Positions 11,301 through 23,389 of a DNA stretch of 64,000 nucleotides are shown here, piece after piece. A program made the translations under genes and the position numbers. Origin of the DNA: Acanthococcus lagerstroemiae (taxonomy: Eukaryota; Arthropoda; Insecta; Hemiptera; Eriococcidae); the NCBI GenBank assembly GCA_031841125.1, contig CM063114.1, positions 2,666,001 through 2,730,000 on the forward strand. Direction: 5' to 3'. The first letter of the stretch is position 1. Every line of letters begins with the position of its first letter. The notes under the pieces are model-generated. The model ran no database searches and was not told the origin of the DNA. It was given only the letters and a program-made list of their open reading frames with translations.

Positions 11301-14300
11301 TTCGCCGGCGCTAAATAACGATCAGCAGCCAGTATTTCAGTTTTCTCATAAACACAATGGATTATATTTGTTTCTAAGTCGAACGATGCGCCCGATTTGG
11401 CGGGCCCGAGTGATTCACTGTGTTAAAGCAGACGGAAAAATGCAGTGGGTAAGATGAATGTGAATTTACGACCTGCTTGATGAGACGTTCCTAGTATTTT
11501 AGCTGCGACAAAAGGCCATGTGCCGTGGATCGGTTTCAGAAATAAATTCAGCAAATTCCAGACCTCGAGAAATTGTATCCCAATGTATTTTATGAGTTTT
11601 CTGACCAGTAACCACCTCTCCCTCCCTTTCGCCTCACCCATTAAATACTCCGGTTATTAGTTGTCTAACCTCATATTTTAGGAAATTTAAGATCTGAGAC
11701 CCTCTTATTGGTGTCCCAACCTCTAACTAAAACATAAATTATCAAAAAATAATTCATCGGCTTTCAAAAAAGAAAAACGATACTGGCATTTTATCAGAGA
11801 ACTATTGATCCTTGATCTAACTCAGTCTTTAGTTTCTCCCAAATAATGGGCTTCGATTTAGCGCGCGTTGAACCTCCAAAATCGGCGGATCACTGGCTGA
11901 AACTGCAGTTCAAGCAAAATTCAAACATAGAAATGGCCCCCAGTAACGCTATCTAGGCAGATTGCACTCGAAACAAAGATGGGAAAATACTTTGAGGCGC
12001 CTGAATGGTCTAGGGACTGTACTAAAAAAAGGAAGAGTCTCTCCCGAATGTTGAATGTGTGAGAGGGAGTAAAATCCTGTGGAGTCTTTTCCCCCTCTAC
12101 TAGGAATTAAGGAATGTACCAAGAAAGTAACGCTATATTTGCCTTTATAACTATCCGAGTTTGATCTTCAATTACGATAAGGGGGAATCACATTAGCTAT
12201 TTGCGCCTTCACACCGACCTGTTGAACAGAAATCTAACCCTTGAGGAATTTTTCATATTTCACCGTATTTTGCTGAAAGAACTCCGATCCACCTTCCGTC
12301 TTCGGAAATATTAGCCCCCCGGCCCTTCCATCAGATGCAATATTTGTATTTTTGCGTTTTTCGTACGCGAATGGAGTATTGTTGTTTGACTTCAATTATA
12401 GAATTTTTCGAACTTATAGGATGCACGAATAAGTAAATCAAGATTATCAACTGTTGAATTTTCAAGGCATCTAAAATAATTGTTCATTAAAAATTCAGAC
12501 ATTCCGGTTTTTACTGTAGGGTTGAGAGTTGAAAATATCCTGAAATATGATTACCTGTACTCATGTTTTGATGGTCGCTGCGTTCATCTCCGAGACTTGA
12601 TTATTTCGTAGTGAATTGAAAATTAAGGCGCATGAATAAGAAATGAAGGCAATGGTATTTCTTAATATACAATCTGGATGTTATTTCTTAGTTTTTGAGG
12701 GTCACCAATTTTTGGCCTTTATTTTTGCTTTAATATAAAGTTGAGGACATCGAGTAACACGAGAAAGGCAGTAGAAACTGAAAAGGTCAAATGCAATATC
12801 GATGGCAATATCTGTGTTATTACGGTCTGTGAATTATTTTGATATCGTAATCGGTTTAAGTTGAAAATAGTGATGATGAGAAAAATGGGATAACAATTTT
12901 GAGAATCACTTCATAAATATGATTCTACTGGGTTTTGACAGACACTGGCTTTATTTTCGATGCTTTGAGGCGTTAGGGAATTCAACAGTATTACAACACG
13001 AATATAATTTTCCATGGTTTGAGAAAAATACCCGAAAACGTAATCATCTATATTTTTTGTCTGCAGATTATACCGCCTCTAATCATTGAAAGAGCCAGTC
13101 TGGTTATAAATCATCTAATGGCACTGTCATCATTCATTGAATGCAATCCGAACTTGATTTCTGTACCTCCACTGTGAGTTTTATATTCTTTTTTTTTTTT
13201 CAACACAGTTCCTTTATCGGAGCGATCACTTTGAAAATGAATTATGTCTACGGTTTTAGCGCCGCAACTGCGAGAGGTGTGAGTAATGAAACCACAATCG
13301 GAACTCCGAACAATCGAAGGTTGCTACACGAATTGTACCTCCACGAGAAGAAGTCGCTGCAAGCACTGAAATGTTTCGTCAGTCGTGCCAGCGAAATACT
13401 GAATTTATGGAAAGTGTTATACGATCACCAGTTCCATTTGGTCGCTGCAACCTTAACTATGGTAAGTAAGGAAATTCTTTACTCGGTGGAAAATTGCAGA
13501 AACTGGTTGATGAGGTATTCTTTATTGCTTATTCAATACGGGATGGTTACGTCCGACGTTTTTTTAGCTCTAATTACACTGCACAGCGCCTATAAAAATA
13601 TTCCACTTTATAATTTATAGGATGAATTAAACTACCTTTCCAGCATCATGTTTGAAGATCTCATCTTATCTGGCGTTGAATTATGCAATACGTTGATAAA
13701 TAAGTTACTGAATTTGTGAGTAAGACGCATTTAATAATTCTATATGTTGTACTGAACTTCATGTTGAGATGATTATCTCGAATTTGAATGCTGCTGGATC
13801 CTGTACATCTAGTATTGACAATCGAACTAGTTGGCGTTGTTTATGACTGCATGATGGTTTCCATTTGCATTCGAAAGATTTGTATCATGTTCTTCCTACC
13901 AGATTTTTAGGAACGTAGTAAATTAATATTCTTAGATTGTTCAAGCAGCACAAAAAACTCGACAAATCTACCAGTCTTAATGCATACAACCTAGAAATTC
14001 AAAACTAAAATCTTTGCGAAAATATAATGTAGAGGAAGCCCCAAAAACTATGCACAATGCATTTTGCGATTGAAATGCATGACAAATAGACTTACCGTGT
14101 TTTAGAATGACAAGATACGTAACAAAAAAAACGTAATTTTGTTTGGAAAGTGTCATTTTAGAGACGCACTTCCGCGTTTTTTGAACCCGAAATCGACACG
14201 GTCTTAGTACTTCGGGAGTAAAAACAATCTCTCCTGTCTCCTTCCCCTTTTCGAGTTGGGTTGGAATGTACCATAATTATGAATTTCAAATAAGAAGATA

Positions 14301-17300
14301 CGGTGCAGACTATCGAATCAAATGAGATTTCTAATGTAGCTCCGATGTCGGCCCTAAAATCTGAATTTCTCATGAGCGTGAATTCATGTTTAATGTTGAA
14401 GTGAAAAAATCGTAGTTTTCAATATCAATTTTGACATTGGGGACTAGTGCAAGATTCGATGCGGTATTTGAAATCAATGACTCGGAAAACCTCTTATTTC
14501 GATAATTGGCTTCGAATTGCTACTGTTATTCTTGAATTTAAATACTTTTATATGTGTATGTGGAAGAAAATGTGAAAAATGCTCAGAATGCTCCCGAATA
14601 TTCTTATTTCCACTGCATGCTCCGAGGATAGTCTCATAATAGTTTTGGTTCGTTGATATATTTTCCAACTGCACGCGTAAGCATACATGATCGTAAAATT
14701 AATGTACTTACGGCGTTTTGAAAGAGGATTCATAGTGAACGGAACTGTGTACTACGTTTTGGAAATTAGCTTTTTGGTTAGCAGGTATTCTGATAACACG
14801 AAGAGGAGTCATATTTTTGCAATTCGACAAAGAAATATTGATGAGTTGAGTTCAATTACCTGATTTCGAAAAAATAAGATTCATTTACTACGTTCTAGAA
14901 AAACACTCCTCGTGTCCATGACTCGGGGAATCCCATTGTTAGTTCGGATGTACGGTACAGTAACCGAATTACTAGGCGGGATTAGGAGTACTGATGGAGT
15001 ATTTCCGATATTTATTCACCAGCCACGTATTTCAGCAAATTTCGTGTACAAAACTATTGTTTTTTCAAAATATCGTAAAATTAAAACATAATCTTCCTGC
15101 CTTTTTGGATTTCAGGTATCTAGATGATAATTCGTCGGTTGATGCAATCAGCACTAAACTGAGAGACGTCTGCCCGACATTGTTTTTAATTGAAGATGCA
15201 GCCTGTGCTAAGGTATATAGTTTATAAAATGGAACTCATTTACTGTAATTTACTCGAATGCGAGTGTAAACTGTTTTCAAATGTACAACTTTGCAGGCAA
15301 TCGAAATGATCATGTTTTCTCGGGGTAAAATGGATTTAGATGAAAGGCAAAAATTGTTGGAAGATTCTCTAAAAGTGAGTATTCTCTTCTATTATATTAA
15401 CCATTTTCATTGTTATTTCAAAACGTAACAGCGTCTTACAACTCTTCTTGAACCTGTAGATCCTGAAAGGAGTTTGCCCGAAGATTAATCTATCAGCTAT
15501 ATGCTCGCAGTACTTAGATGTTGGCTTTTATGTCGGCATATTCGAATTGTGTCAGCTGTGTGCCACGAAACTGGATCCTAAAAATGCGGGTTTGCAGTTT
15601 TATCGCAATGGCGGTTCACCATATACTGCAGAACACTTAGCGTACACGCAAAGGTGACTAATTATTTTGTTATTCTAATACTGGTTGGAGAAAGGTCTTA
15701 CATTTTTACTGTTGACGTTGATGTAATATTTGAGATTTTTCAACACTCGTATGTTTTACCCCCTTCTCCTTCCGACATTTGTAGGATTTGATCTGTTGAT
15801 TAGCACTTTTGTAGTTTTAATATGCTAAAAAGAAACATTTTTCAGGATGAATTGTTACAAAGAATTGACCGTGTGCTTGGAGTATTTGCATTCTAAACAT
15901 ATGAATGGACAGAACAATATTACTAATCCAACCGTCAAGTCTTCGCCTTCCGTTGCACCTTTACCGTTGAACATTCCTCAAGAACAGATACGAGTACGTA
16001 ACGAAACTTAAAAACAGCCTAGTTGCGAATTAAAAAAAGAAATATTTACGACAAATTTTTTATTTTTCATTTTTTTGCATTTTAGTTCCAGGAATTTTTA
16101 GAGTTATGCTTATCAAGTGATGATGAACTTCTACACAGTGCTGTCTACAATTGGATGATGAGTAAAAAATTACGTGGCGAGTTAGTTTCATGTGGAAGAC
16201 CTTCGTTAGACTTCTTCTTGCAACGGTCTCCCACATCTCAACAGTTTGCATCTCCTGAAGTTAAAGAAATACTGTGGATGTTTCTGGAACGCCAAGGCAA
16301 TCATTCTGCGGCCGCTGATATCCTCTATAATTTAGCAAGGGAAATGAGGTGCGGTACCCAATTCTAGTATCTTACTGCGACATTCGATTTCAGATGGGAT
16401 TTACTTGAATGATTATTGATTTTCAGTGACAATATTACGCTGGATAAACGTATTTATTATCTGAGCCACGCGTTAGTATGTATGAAGTCCGATAAATCGG
16501 GAGCTGTTCCTCACGTTGGCGTTCTATACCAGGAAGTAGAAGATACTTTACAAGTTGCTCAAATCCAGTCAAAGGTAAGTGTATTCAGAGTCATATACGA
16601 CCACACGAGTAAGGTGATGGTGATATCCAAGACTATAATATATTAATACTGTTTCAGATCCAAAAAATCTTATCCTGTGCAGTGTCGACGAAACCAGGAG
16701 CCGATGTCGCTGTCAAAACCTTAAATTCTAAATTATTCAATTTGACCGAGGTAAATAGAATTTTATTCTATGTTGAATTCTAATTATGATTTGAATTGCA
16801 TTTTTATCCGCACAATTCCACACCACCGAAAATCAATTTCAAACTGTATTTCTTTCTAGCTTTACGAAAACTTCGCCGATTCTTTTGACCTGTGGGAAGT
16901 CAAACTAGATATAATCGATTGTTCTAACATGCCTGCAAATGATAGCGATATTGTTCCCGAAATATGGGAAAATATAATCGCCGAAGGTAGGTAGCAGTTC
17001 AAATTAACAAATCGACATTTGCATTTACTACTCGTCTGTCAGAATGAGATCTATTTGATTCTATTTTTGTTGCAGAAATCCAAAAATGTGTATCACGAAA
17101 TCCTAATGATAAAATAATATATGTTACGAAGAAAATTAAGTCGATTCTAAAAAATGTTCGTCAGCAATCGCCAATTTTTACTGTTGGTGAGTAGTACTAG
17201 TACTAGATTTCAAATAGGAAAAGACGACATTTTGCAGACATACAATCGTCAATTTTTTCAGAATTCCTAATATTTCATTTGGAGTTGGTCAGCTGCAAAC

Positions 17301-18609
17301 TAGGTGCGAGTAAAAATTACGTACATTCGCTAATGACGGATTTGGGTGTACCTGTTCAGAAGATTACAGATGTTTATGAGAAGTGAGTTTTTTTGCATTT
17401 CCTGGTGTAATTTTGTATGCGCAGAAATTTGCACTTGCTTCACAAATAAACTTACCTATAATACAGATTTGGTCTTGAATGACGAGTAAGAAGAAAAGAA
17501 AAATACTGGAAAAGAAAAGTATTTTGTGGGCTTCATTTTAATGAATTTCCGTAAGCGGAATTTGGACGTTTCAGTAGTTTTCAGATAACTGTGGCAGAGT
17601 CTCAAACAACCCTGGAAAATGTTAAGAGTAGTCTGAAAGAGTCTCAATCAACAAGAGAATCCTAACGAGGTATGAATAAGTGTGAAAAAGACTTGAAGAA
17701 TCCTAATTAAGTTCGTAAAAATTTTAAAAAGTTTTGATTTAAACTGCAGCAGTCTGAAGGAGGCTCAAACAAATAATCTTAAAGATTTTAAAATTACTTT
17801 TAGATAATCTTGAACAAGTTTAGAAAATAATAAATTAGCTAGTCTTAATGAGACTTGAACTAGTTTGAAAGGGGTATACAAAATCTTGAAACTGTCTCAA
17901 AGAGTCTTCATTAAGCCTGAAAGAGTTTTGGCGAATCTGAAACAGCCTTAATATTTCTTTAATAGCCTTAAATCAGATTTGGAAGAACTTTAAAAAATCT
18001 TAAACATGCCTTAGAGAATATTAGAAAGTCTGAAAAGGTTTTGAATAAGTCTCGAAGATTCTTAATGAAGCATCGCATCTTAACGAGTTTCAAATAACGC
18101 TTGTAAAGACCTACAGAAATCGATAAGGGCGATACGAAGTTACAGAATTTTGAAAAACGTCTAGAAGAGTCCCGTCAGCCAGTACCTAATGACTTCCGCT
18201 CTACGCGATCATTAATAGGTACCCATATTTTATCAAATATCCGTTCTATCATTCTAGGTTGTACGTAGTTAATAGTCCTTGTTGGGAAGAAAATGGCGAT
18301 GAATACCATATCATCGCTGCCATTGGTAGCTTTGCTGATCATTTGGTCCGTAATTTGACATTATCGAGCACGCAAAAGTAAGATTTTAAAATTATACTTG
18401 TTTTACTATTGAAACCTTCTGAATGGTTGACTAATGATGATAATAACTCATCAACATTCTTGATTTTTCATAGGAAACAAACAGCACTAAAGCTGAATGA
18501 CTTGATAACGCATTGTTTGAACATGTTGTACAGCAAGCCGACCAATGATCGTCTTTCAGAATTGATCCGTTGGCTTAAAGTAGTTCAAAGTAAACTGTAC
18601 AAAATTTAA
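8347..18609 (+). CDS. Nup155: Nup155 / Nup154 orthologue: scaffold nucleoporin of the nuclear pore inner ring, 26 coding exons, 1352 aa
   Basis: Exons: 8347-8545, 8628-8756, 8858-8954, 9034-9197, 9272-9423, 9506-9765, 9845-10086, 10160-10404, 10489-10659, 10931-11045, 11255-11448, 13067-13173, 13209-13461, 13621-13715, 15116-15212, 15297-15374, 15460-15653, 15846-15993, 16086-16348, 16427-16574, 16658-16750, 16860-16986, 17076-17186, 17262-17382, 18258-18377, 18474-18609. Total 4059 bases, all phases consistent; human NUP155 has about 1390 residues. The N-terminal beta-propeller (about residues 100-500) shows [73 protein letters not shown], and [18 protein letters not shown] follows, then the alpha-solenoid half: [51 protein letters not shown] and [15 protein letters not shown]. 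It anchors the Nup93/Nup205 inner ring and is essential in flies. The longest introns (11449-13066, 13716-15115) hold no coding sequence I can see. The next, 17383-18257, is largely degenerate satellite. Confidence 0.96.
17580..18180 (+). repeat. AGTCT-type degenerate satellite inside a Nup155 intron
   Basis: Within intron 24 of Nup155 the sequence becomes a loose recurrence of AGTCT(T/C)(A/G)A separated by A/G-rich spacers, for example GAGTCTCAAAC, TAGTCTGAAAGAGTCTCAAT, CAGTCTGAAGG and TAGTCTTAATGAG. Spacing is irregular (about 10-100 bases). The same texture recurs, in either orientation, at several other places in the window. It is noncoding. The flanking exons splice in phase across it. 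Confidence 0.6.
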
Positions 18610-18777
18610 AAGTATGTTGCCATAAAAATACCTCGTGTTGAAGGCTATGTGTATAAGTAGGACTGTTTCCTTTTTACATGTATAGCATATTGTCGAACTT
18701 ACTACTTATTATGGATACGTGTTCCGAATCTTTTGGACAGTTTTACTGAGTTGTGTCATTGTTCATTTTGTAATTCT

Positions 18778-18783
18778 ATTAAA
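18778..18783 (+). terminator. Probable Nup155 polyadenylation signal (ATTAAA)
   Basis: ATTAAA, the commonest variant of the poly(A) hexamer, lies 169 bases after the Nup155 stop codon and is followed by a T-rich stretch near 18787-18815. Assigned by position and motif only. Confidence 0.5.
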
Positions 18784-20014
18784 CTCTTTTATTTAAATTA
18801 CGGTACTTTTTTTTCGATAGATAGGTATTGTATTGGTGGAGTGAGAGTCACACTTGTTTTGACATGATTTATTCACAAACATACAGTATATATTTACACT
18901 AAGTACATAATAGCTTAATATAAATAAGCAGTTCTTGAAATATGAATTCAACTGGGTACAAACGAGAAAACATAGTCAAATCATTAAAATGTGTATAACT
19001 ATTGATACTGCAGTAATTTTGAGATGATTGTGAGTAGCGTAATAGAGTTGTGTCACTATAATATAGGAAACAATAAAATGGATCGTGTGTTTTGAATCTT
19101 TATTTCCATTGGTAGGTACTCGCTTAAGATGGAAAAACGAAATTCGATCATTTTTGGAATCTAGTAATAATTTCAAATTAATACAATTTTTCAACTCCAG
19201 AAACTAGAAGGAACTCGGGTCCTCCTCATTATCTCATTTTTTGTCCCGAATGTAACTGACAGTATTATGGTACCCAGATGAAACTTGAAAGGAGAAGTTC
19301 ATAACATTGTTTGATGAACGGTGTAACTGGTTCCATTAAGCGCCTTCCAGTAATTTACATTATTTACCACTGTACATGTATGTATGAAATACCTAAAAAT
19401 AAGATGGAAAAAATACACATAATAACAAAACAGGTCACACACTAACATGATGACAATAATGACGCAGTCTTTTACGTAAATACGTTTTTAAGAACTTGGT
19501 ATCAAACTTCTTTGAAGTAGGTTTTAATTACATGAAGTATTGGACAAAGGTTACAAAGAGTGAATGAAGACCAAGCAAAAATGCATCAATAATTATGTAT
19601 TTTTTTTTAAAGTTCAAAATCAAAACTACTCTCTTCATATTGCAAAAATAGCACAGTATATGAGTAGCATTATTAATAGGGGTTGGGTGGTATTCAAAAA
19701 TGGACAATATTCATTATAATGCCTGTGAATTTAAGTATTGTATGCTTAGTTTTGGGATAGTCACTTTTGATATTGTATTGAAGTCACCAAAGCCTGATTT
19801 GAGCATAAAGCGAAAATAAGTCACTTATCTATTATTCCTTTTGAAGGCAACAGGAAAAATAGACACCTACTTATACCATGTTGAAATAATGATAAATCAT
19901 ATAAACTGGGAAATAAGAGCTAAATTGTTCTAGTAATATGTTGATTGATGATCAATAGTTAGTTTGACTAAAGCAGATGAGAGGCTCCTACTCAAATAGT
20001 CTCAATGTCTTATA
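18784..20014. other. Intergenic between convergent genes, no gene seen
   Basis: AT-rich sequence downstream of Nup155. No reading frame here resembles a protein. A TTTATT (AATAAA on the minus strand) near 18868 could be a distal poly(A) site for the minus-strand gene at 23390, which would give a very long 3' untranslated region. That is speculative. Confidence 0.5.
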
Positions 20015-20259
20015 TGGACGCTACACAGAAAGAGGGAACCAACTAACATTTGTACACCAAATGAGTTATTAGTATTGTTGGAAAGAGCGTAAAGAGTAGA
20101 ATCTTTCAAAATTGAGCCCCCGATCCAAAAATGTGTACTCACGTTGAAAAAAGCTTATCAGTAATGTCATATAGTTTCTACATGGCTCTTGAACTTCGAA
20201 TTACGTGTTCTCAAAAAGCGGATTTGGGTAGTTGGTTCCCGCTTGCTGAATAGCGTCCA
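20015..20259 (+). mobile_element. TGGACGCT MITE, copy 1 (245 bp, complete)
   Basis: The element begins TGGACGCTA and ends TAGCGTCCA, a perfect terminal inverted repeat, with TA immediately outside each end, the duplication expected for Tc1/mariner-type insertion. Diagnostic internal stretches are GAACCAACTAACATTTGT, TTCAAAATTGAGCC, AAAAATGTGTACTCACGTTG, AAAAAAGCTTATCAGTAA and TTTCTACATGGCTCTTGAA. It has no coding capacity, so it is non-autonomous. Confidence 0.75.
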
Positions 20260-20332
20260 TATGGGTCGGTAACCTAATAATGTTCCATCTCTCATCATAT
20301 TCCTACAAAATGAACTACATATTGACATGATT

Positions 20333-20535
20333 TGGACCCTGTTAAGCGTAACAGAACCAACCAACAAAATCTGTTTTTTGAGAATACAATGCTTCAAAGT
20401 TCAAAAGCCATGTTGAAACTATATGACATATAGGGTTTACTGAAAAGCTTTTTTCAACATGAGTACACATTTTTGAATCGGGGACCCTATTTTGAAAAAT
20501 TCTACTTTTTACACTCTTCCCAAGGATACTATTAG
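20333..20535 (-). mobile_element. TGGACGCT MITE, copy 2 (inverted, truncated)
   Basis: This is the reverse complement of copy 1, recognisable by AAGCTTTTTTCAACATGAGT, ACACATTTTTGAATCGGGG and GAACCAACCAAC. It starts with a decayed TGGACC terminus and is cut off by the start of copy 3, which abuts it directly. Confidence 0.7.
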
Positions 20536-20771
20536 TGGACGCTATTTAGGAAAATCTGTTTTTGAGAACACACGTGCTTCGAAGTTCAAGAGCCATGTAG
20601 AAACTATATGACATAGCGTTTACTGATAAGCTTTTTTCAAGGTGAGTACACATTTTTGAATCGGGGCCCAATTATGAAAAATTTTACTTTTTACCCTCTT
20701 TGCTACAATACTAATAACTCAGCATTTTGTTTACAAATATTGGTTGGTTCCCTTACGCTTAACAGCGTCCA
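20536..20771 (-). mobile_element. TGGACGCT MITE, copy 3 (inverted, near complete)
   Basis: Inverted relative to copy 1. It begins TGGACGCTATTTAGG and ends AACAGCGTCCA, and is followed by TA. It keeps the internal landmarks (AAGCTTTTTTCAAGGTGAGT, ACACATTTTTGAATCGGGG, ATTGGTTGGTTCCC). Confidence 0.72.
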
Positions 20772-20875
20772 TAAGCGGCGGTATTTTGCAGAATACTGTT
20801 ATTCTGCAATAGTAAATTACAGTCCTGTATCAAACTTGGAGCAGTAAAGCAAAGTAAGACTTTCAGAAGGCTAAA

Positions 20876-21054
20876 TGGACGCTAAGCAAAACAGAATCAA
20901 GCGACATTTGTTGACAAAAATGAGCTTTGGAAAGGAGCGTAAAAAGAAGAATTTTTCAAAATTGAACCCCGATACAAAAATGTGTGCCCACATTGAAAAG
21001 AGCTTATCAGTAAACGCCATGTCATACAGTTTCCATTTTGTTTAACAACGTCCA
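20876..21054 (+). mobile_element. TGGACGCT MITE, copy 4 (direct, internally deleted)
   Basis: Same orientation as copy 1. It starts TGGACGCTAAGC and ends AACAACGTCCA (one mismatch). It carries TTTTTCAAAATTGAACCCC and AAAGAGCTTATCAGTAAACG, but lacks the segment between TTTCCAT and the terminus. Confidence 0.68.
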
Positions 21055-23284
21055 AATAGACCCACAAACCCCAAAGAAGCGTTTTCTGTTTTCTGTACAT
21101 CTGTATTGAAAATAATTAATTTTCTTTCATCGGGTCAGTGTAATTTGGAAGCAAGTCTAAAATAGTTTTGCTGCAGAAGGAAAATTAAGTTTTGTATTGG
21201 GACCGGGCATCGAAAGAGTCGTCCCCTGGCGGCCAATATATTTTTTTTTCCTATATTTTTTCGATTTTTCTGAGATTATTAATATATTAATAATGTGAAG
21301 GTATTTGGAAGTGTAGTAATGTATATTTAACGTAACATAGGAAACTTTTTTTCTTTGTTATTTGTCATTTAAAAAAAAAACAAAAAAAAAACAATAATAT
21401 TAATCATCATGATTACTTTACCTCTCCTAGTTGGAGGAAATATAATTTTAAGAGCCGTACCAAACATTTTTGAAACCTCCACTAACATTACGTTAAATTT
21501 TTTTTTAATGCGAAAAATCATGAAGATTCCAGCCAGGCAGCGCTTATCAACTACTCTTATCAGCAACCGAAAGGTAAAGTTTTTGACACATGCAGCAAAA
21601 TTTTGGAATCTAGCTATAAAAATAGTTTTAATAAAAAGAAAATCCTTTGTTCAAAAAATTATTTTCTCTTTAAATACTTTAAAAACGTCTTATTTTTCGA
21701 GATATTTCAATTTTAATGAGTATGTAGTATGTACATTAATGGGAGAAATGCATAGATTCACCTTTTGCTACTTATCACTTCGACTCCATAACGACGCGTT
21801 CTGACAGATGCACGGCCCAATTTGCTCTATTTACACATAATTTTGATTGCCATGATCATTCTTTCAAATTCGTATCACTTAGAGCGATACTAGCGCGCCA
21901 TATGTTTGCCAGTGTTTGCCCGGTCCAAATTATCACTTATCAAGGGCATTGCTCGCAAAATTGGAACTGATAACAAGATATTAAGAAAAGAATATGGAAA
22001 GCAGCATTAAATACAATAATTTATTCGATGCAGCGTGAAGTTACCTTTAATGATGCCAAAATTTCGTTTAAAAAAAAATTAGATTTGCCTCCAAGTTGCA
22101 CTGAAGTGATGTGTAATGATGTGTTTTAGTTTAGCCATTTTCTCGACTTGAGGAAGCCGGCAACCCTGCAGCATGATTAAATTGAGACACCATTTTGGAA
22201 GCAGCCGGAAATCAGAAGATAGTTTAAAAAAGAATTATGTGTGAAAATCGTACATGAGCGTTCTGTTATTTTCATTCTTCCGCGTTCAGTTTGTTTTATC
22301 AGTTTCACTAATTTGTGATAATTTGATTAGAATGTTCTTCAATAGTGATTAATATTTTCATTTGAAAAGATTTTGTAATCGGTTGCAATTGGTTAAGAGT
22401 TAATTGAAGTATACCTTTAAATGGAACTGTGTAGTTGAGTTATAAGCAATGTCACCCGTGTTACTCATCTTGTTTTACGTCAAATTCAGAACTGTTACAA
22501 AATTATTCGTTAGTGCATTCCATAAAGGTGATAAATTTATGTTTTGGTACACTGGAGAACTGGATAGCTGTGATCAATTTGCCTAGATTGTTCTGTATTT
22601 CCTATTTGTTGTGTTGGAAGACTTTTGCGCCTCCCAGGTGAGTTTCTTCTTCAGATTATAATTTGCATGTTCCGTCTTTAATGGGTAATTGATACACCGC
22701 TTCTAAGTTAATTGTCAAGTTTGTAATATGTTACGGAATTATTTACCAGAGTGTAGCATATTAATCATCCGAACTGATCATTTAGAATTCATTATCAGTT
22801 TTCTCACAGAAATTGACAAGCATTTACTGATGTAGTGTTTGTGATTGGAAGAGAGCAATTGCTAATTTTTTTCAGGAAGCTCTCTCTGTTTAGTTTTGCT
22901 TTCTAGTATGCTTCTATATACTATTACTGGAGTATGGAACTGTGTAGAGAAAGGGTGTAATACTTATCTAAACTGAATATTCTATATCTTATACCTCGGT
23001 GGAATATATATTTTCGTTTGGTACCTTTGGTACTTCAAGGAAATACCAACATAATTTTGTTATTCTCGTAATTTTTGCAGAATCTTTGAGAAATGTGTTA
23101 TTGTTATATATTAGGCCGGAATAGCTATGATATACACCTGAGTATGAACGTCAAAATTATCCATTTGGAATTATAAGTAATTGAGCTTACAAAATCCCTC
23201 AATTGTTTTTTCCTCGAGATCTAAGTCATTGGGAATGTAACTGCCCTAAACCAAGTTGAAAATATCTTAGACATTTCCTGTAGA
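21055..23284. other. Intergenic, no gene seen
   Basis: AT-rich sequence with a poly-A/C patch near 21370-21390. A 131-codon plus-strand frame (21409-21804) is of biased composition and matches nothing I know. A consensus donor (CAG|GTGAGT at 22638) follows an open frame, but I find no partner acceptor with coding sequence, so no gene is called. Part of the right side is likely 3' flank or 3' untranslated region of the minus-strand gene that stops at 23390. Confidence 0.5.
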
Positions 23285-23290
23285 TTTATT
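23285..23290 (-). terminator. Probable polyadenylation signal (AATAAA on minus strand) of the secreted-protein gene
   Basis: TTTATT on the plus strand reads AATAAA on the minus strand, 100 bases downstream of the TGA stop at 23392-23390. Position and motif fit a short 3' untranslated region. No other support. Confidence 0.45.
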
Positions 23291-23389
23291 TCGTCCAAAT
23301 TCGAATAGCATACTTAGCGGCTTCAGTTGTTCATTCTTCATTCCATATCCTATCCGCTGATAATTTGAAATGTCACTCCGAGCTCCAGT

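Noticed and set aside
21409..21804. 131-codon plus-strand protein
   Set aside because: Biased AT-driven composition, no family resemblance, no splice partners.
22240..22640. Possible plus-strand first exon ending in CAG|GTGAGT
   Set aside because: Good donor only; no downstream plus-strand coding exon was found, so it could be chance or a noncoding RNA.
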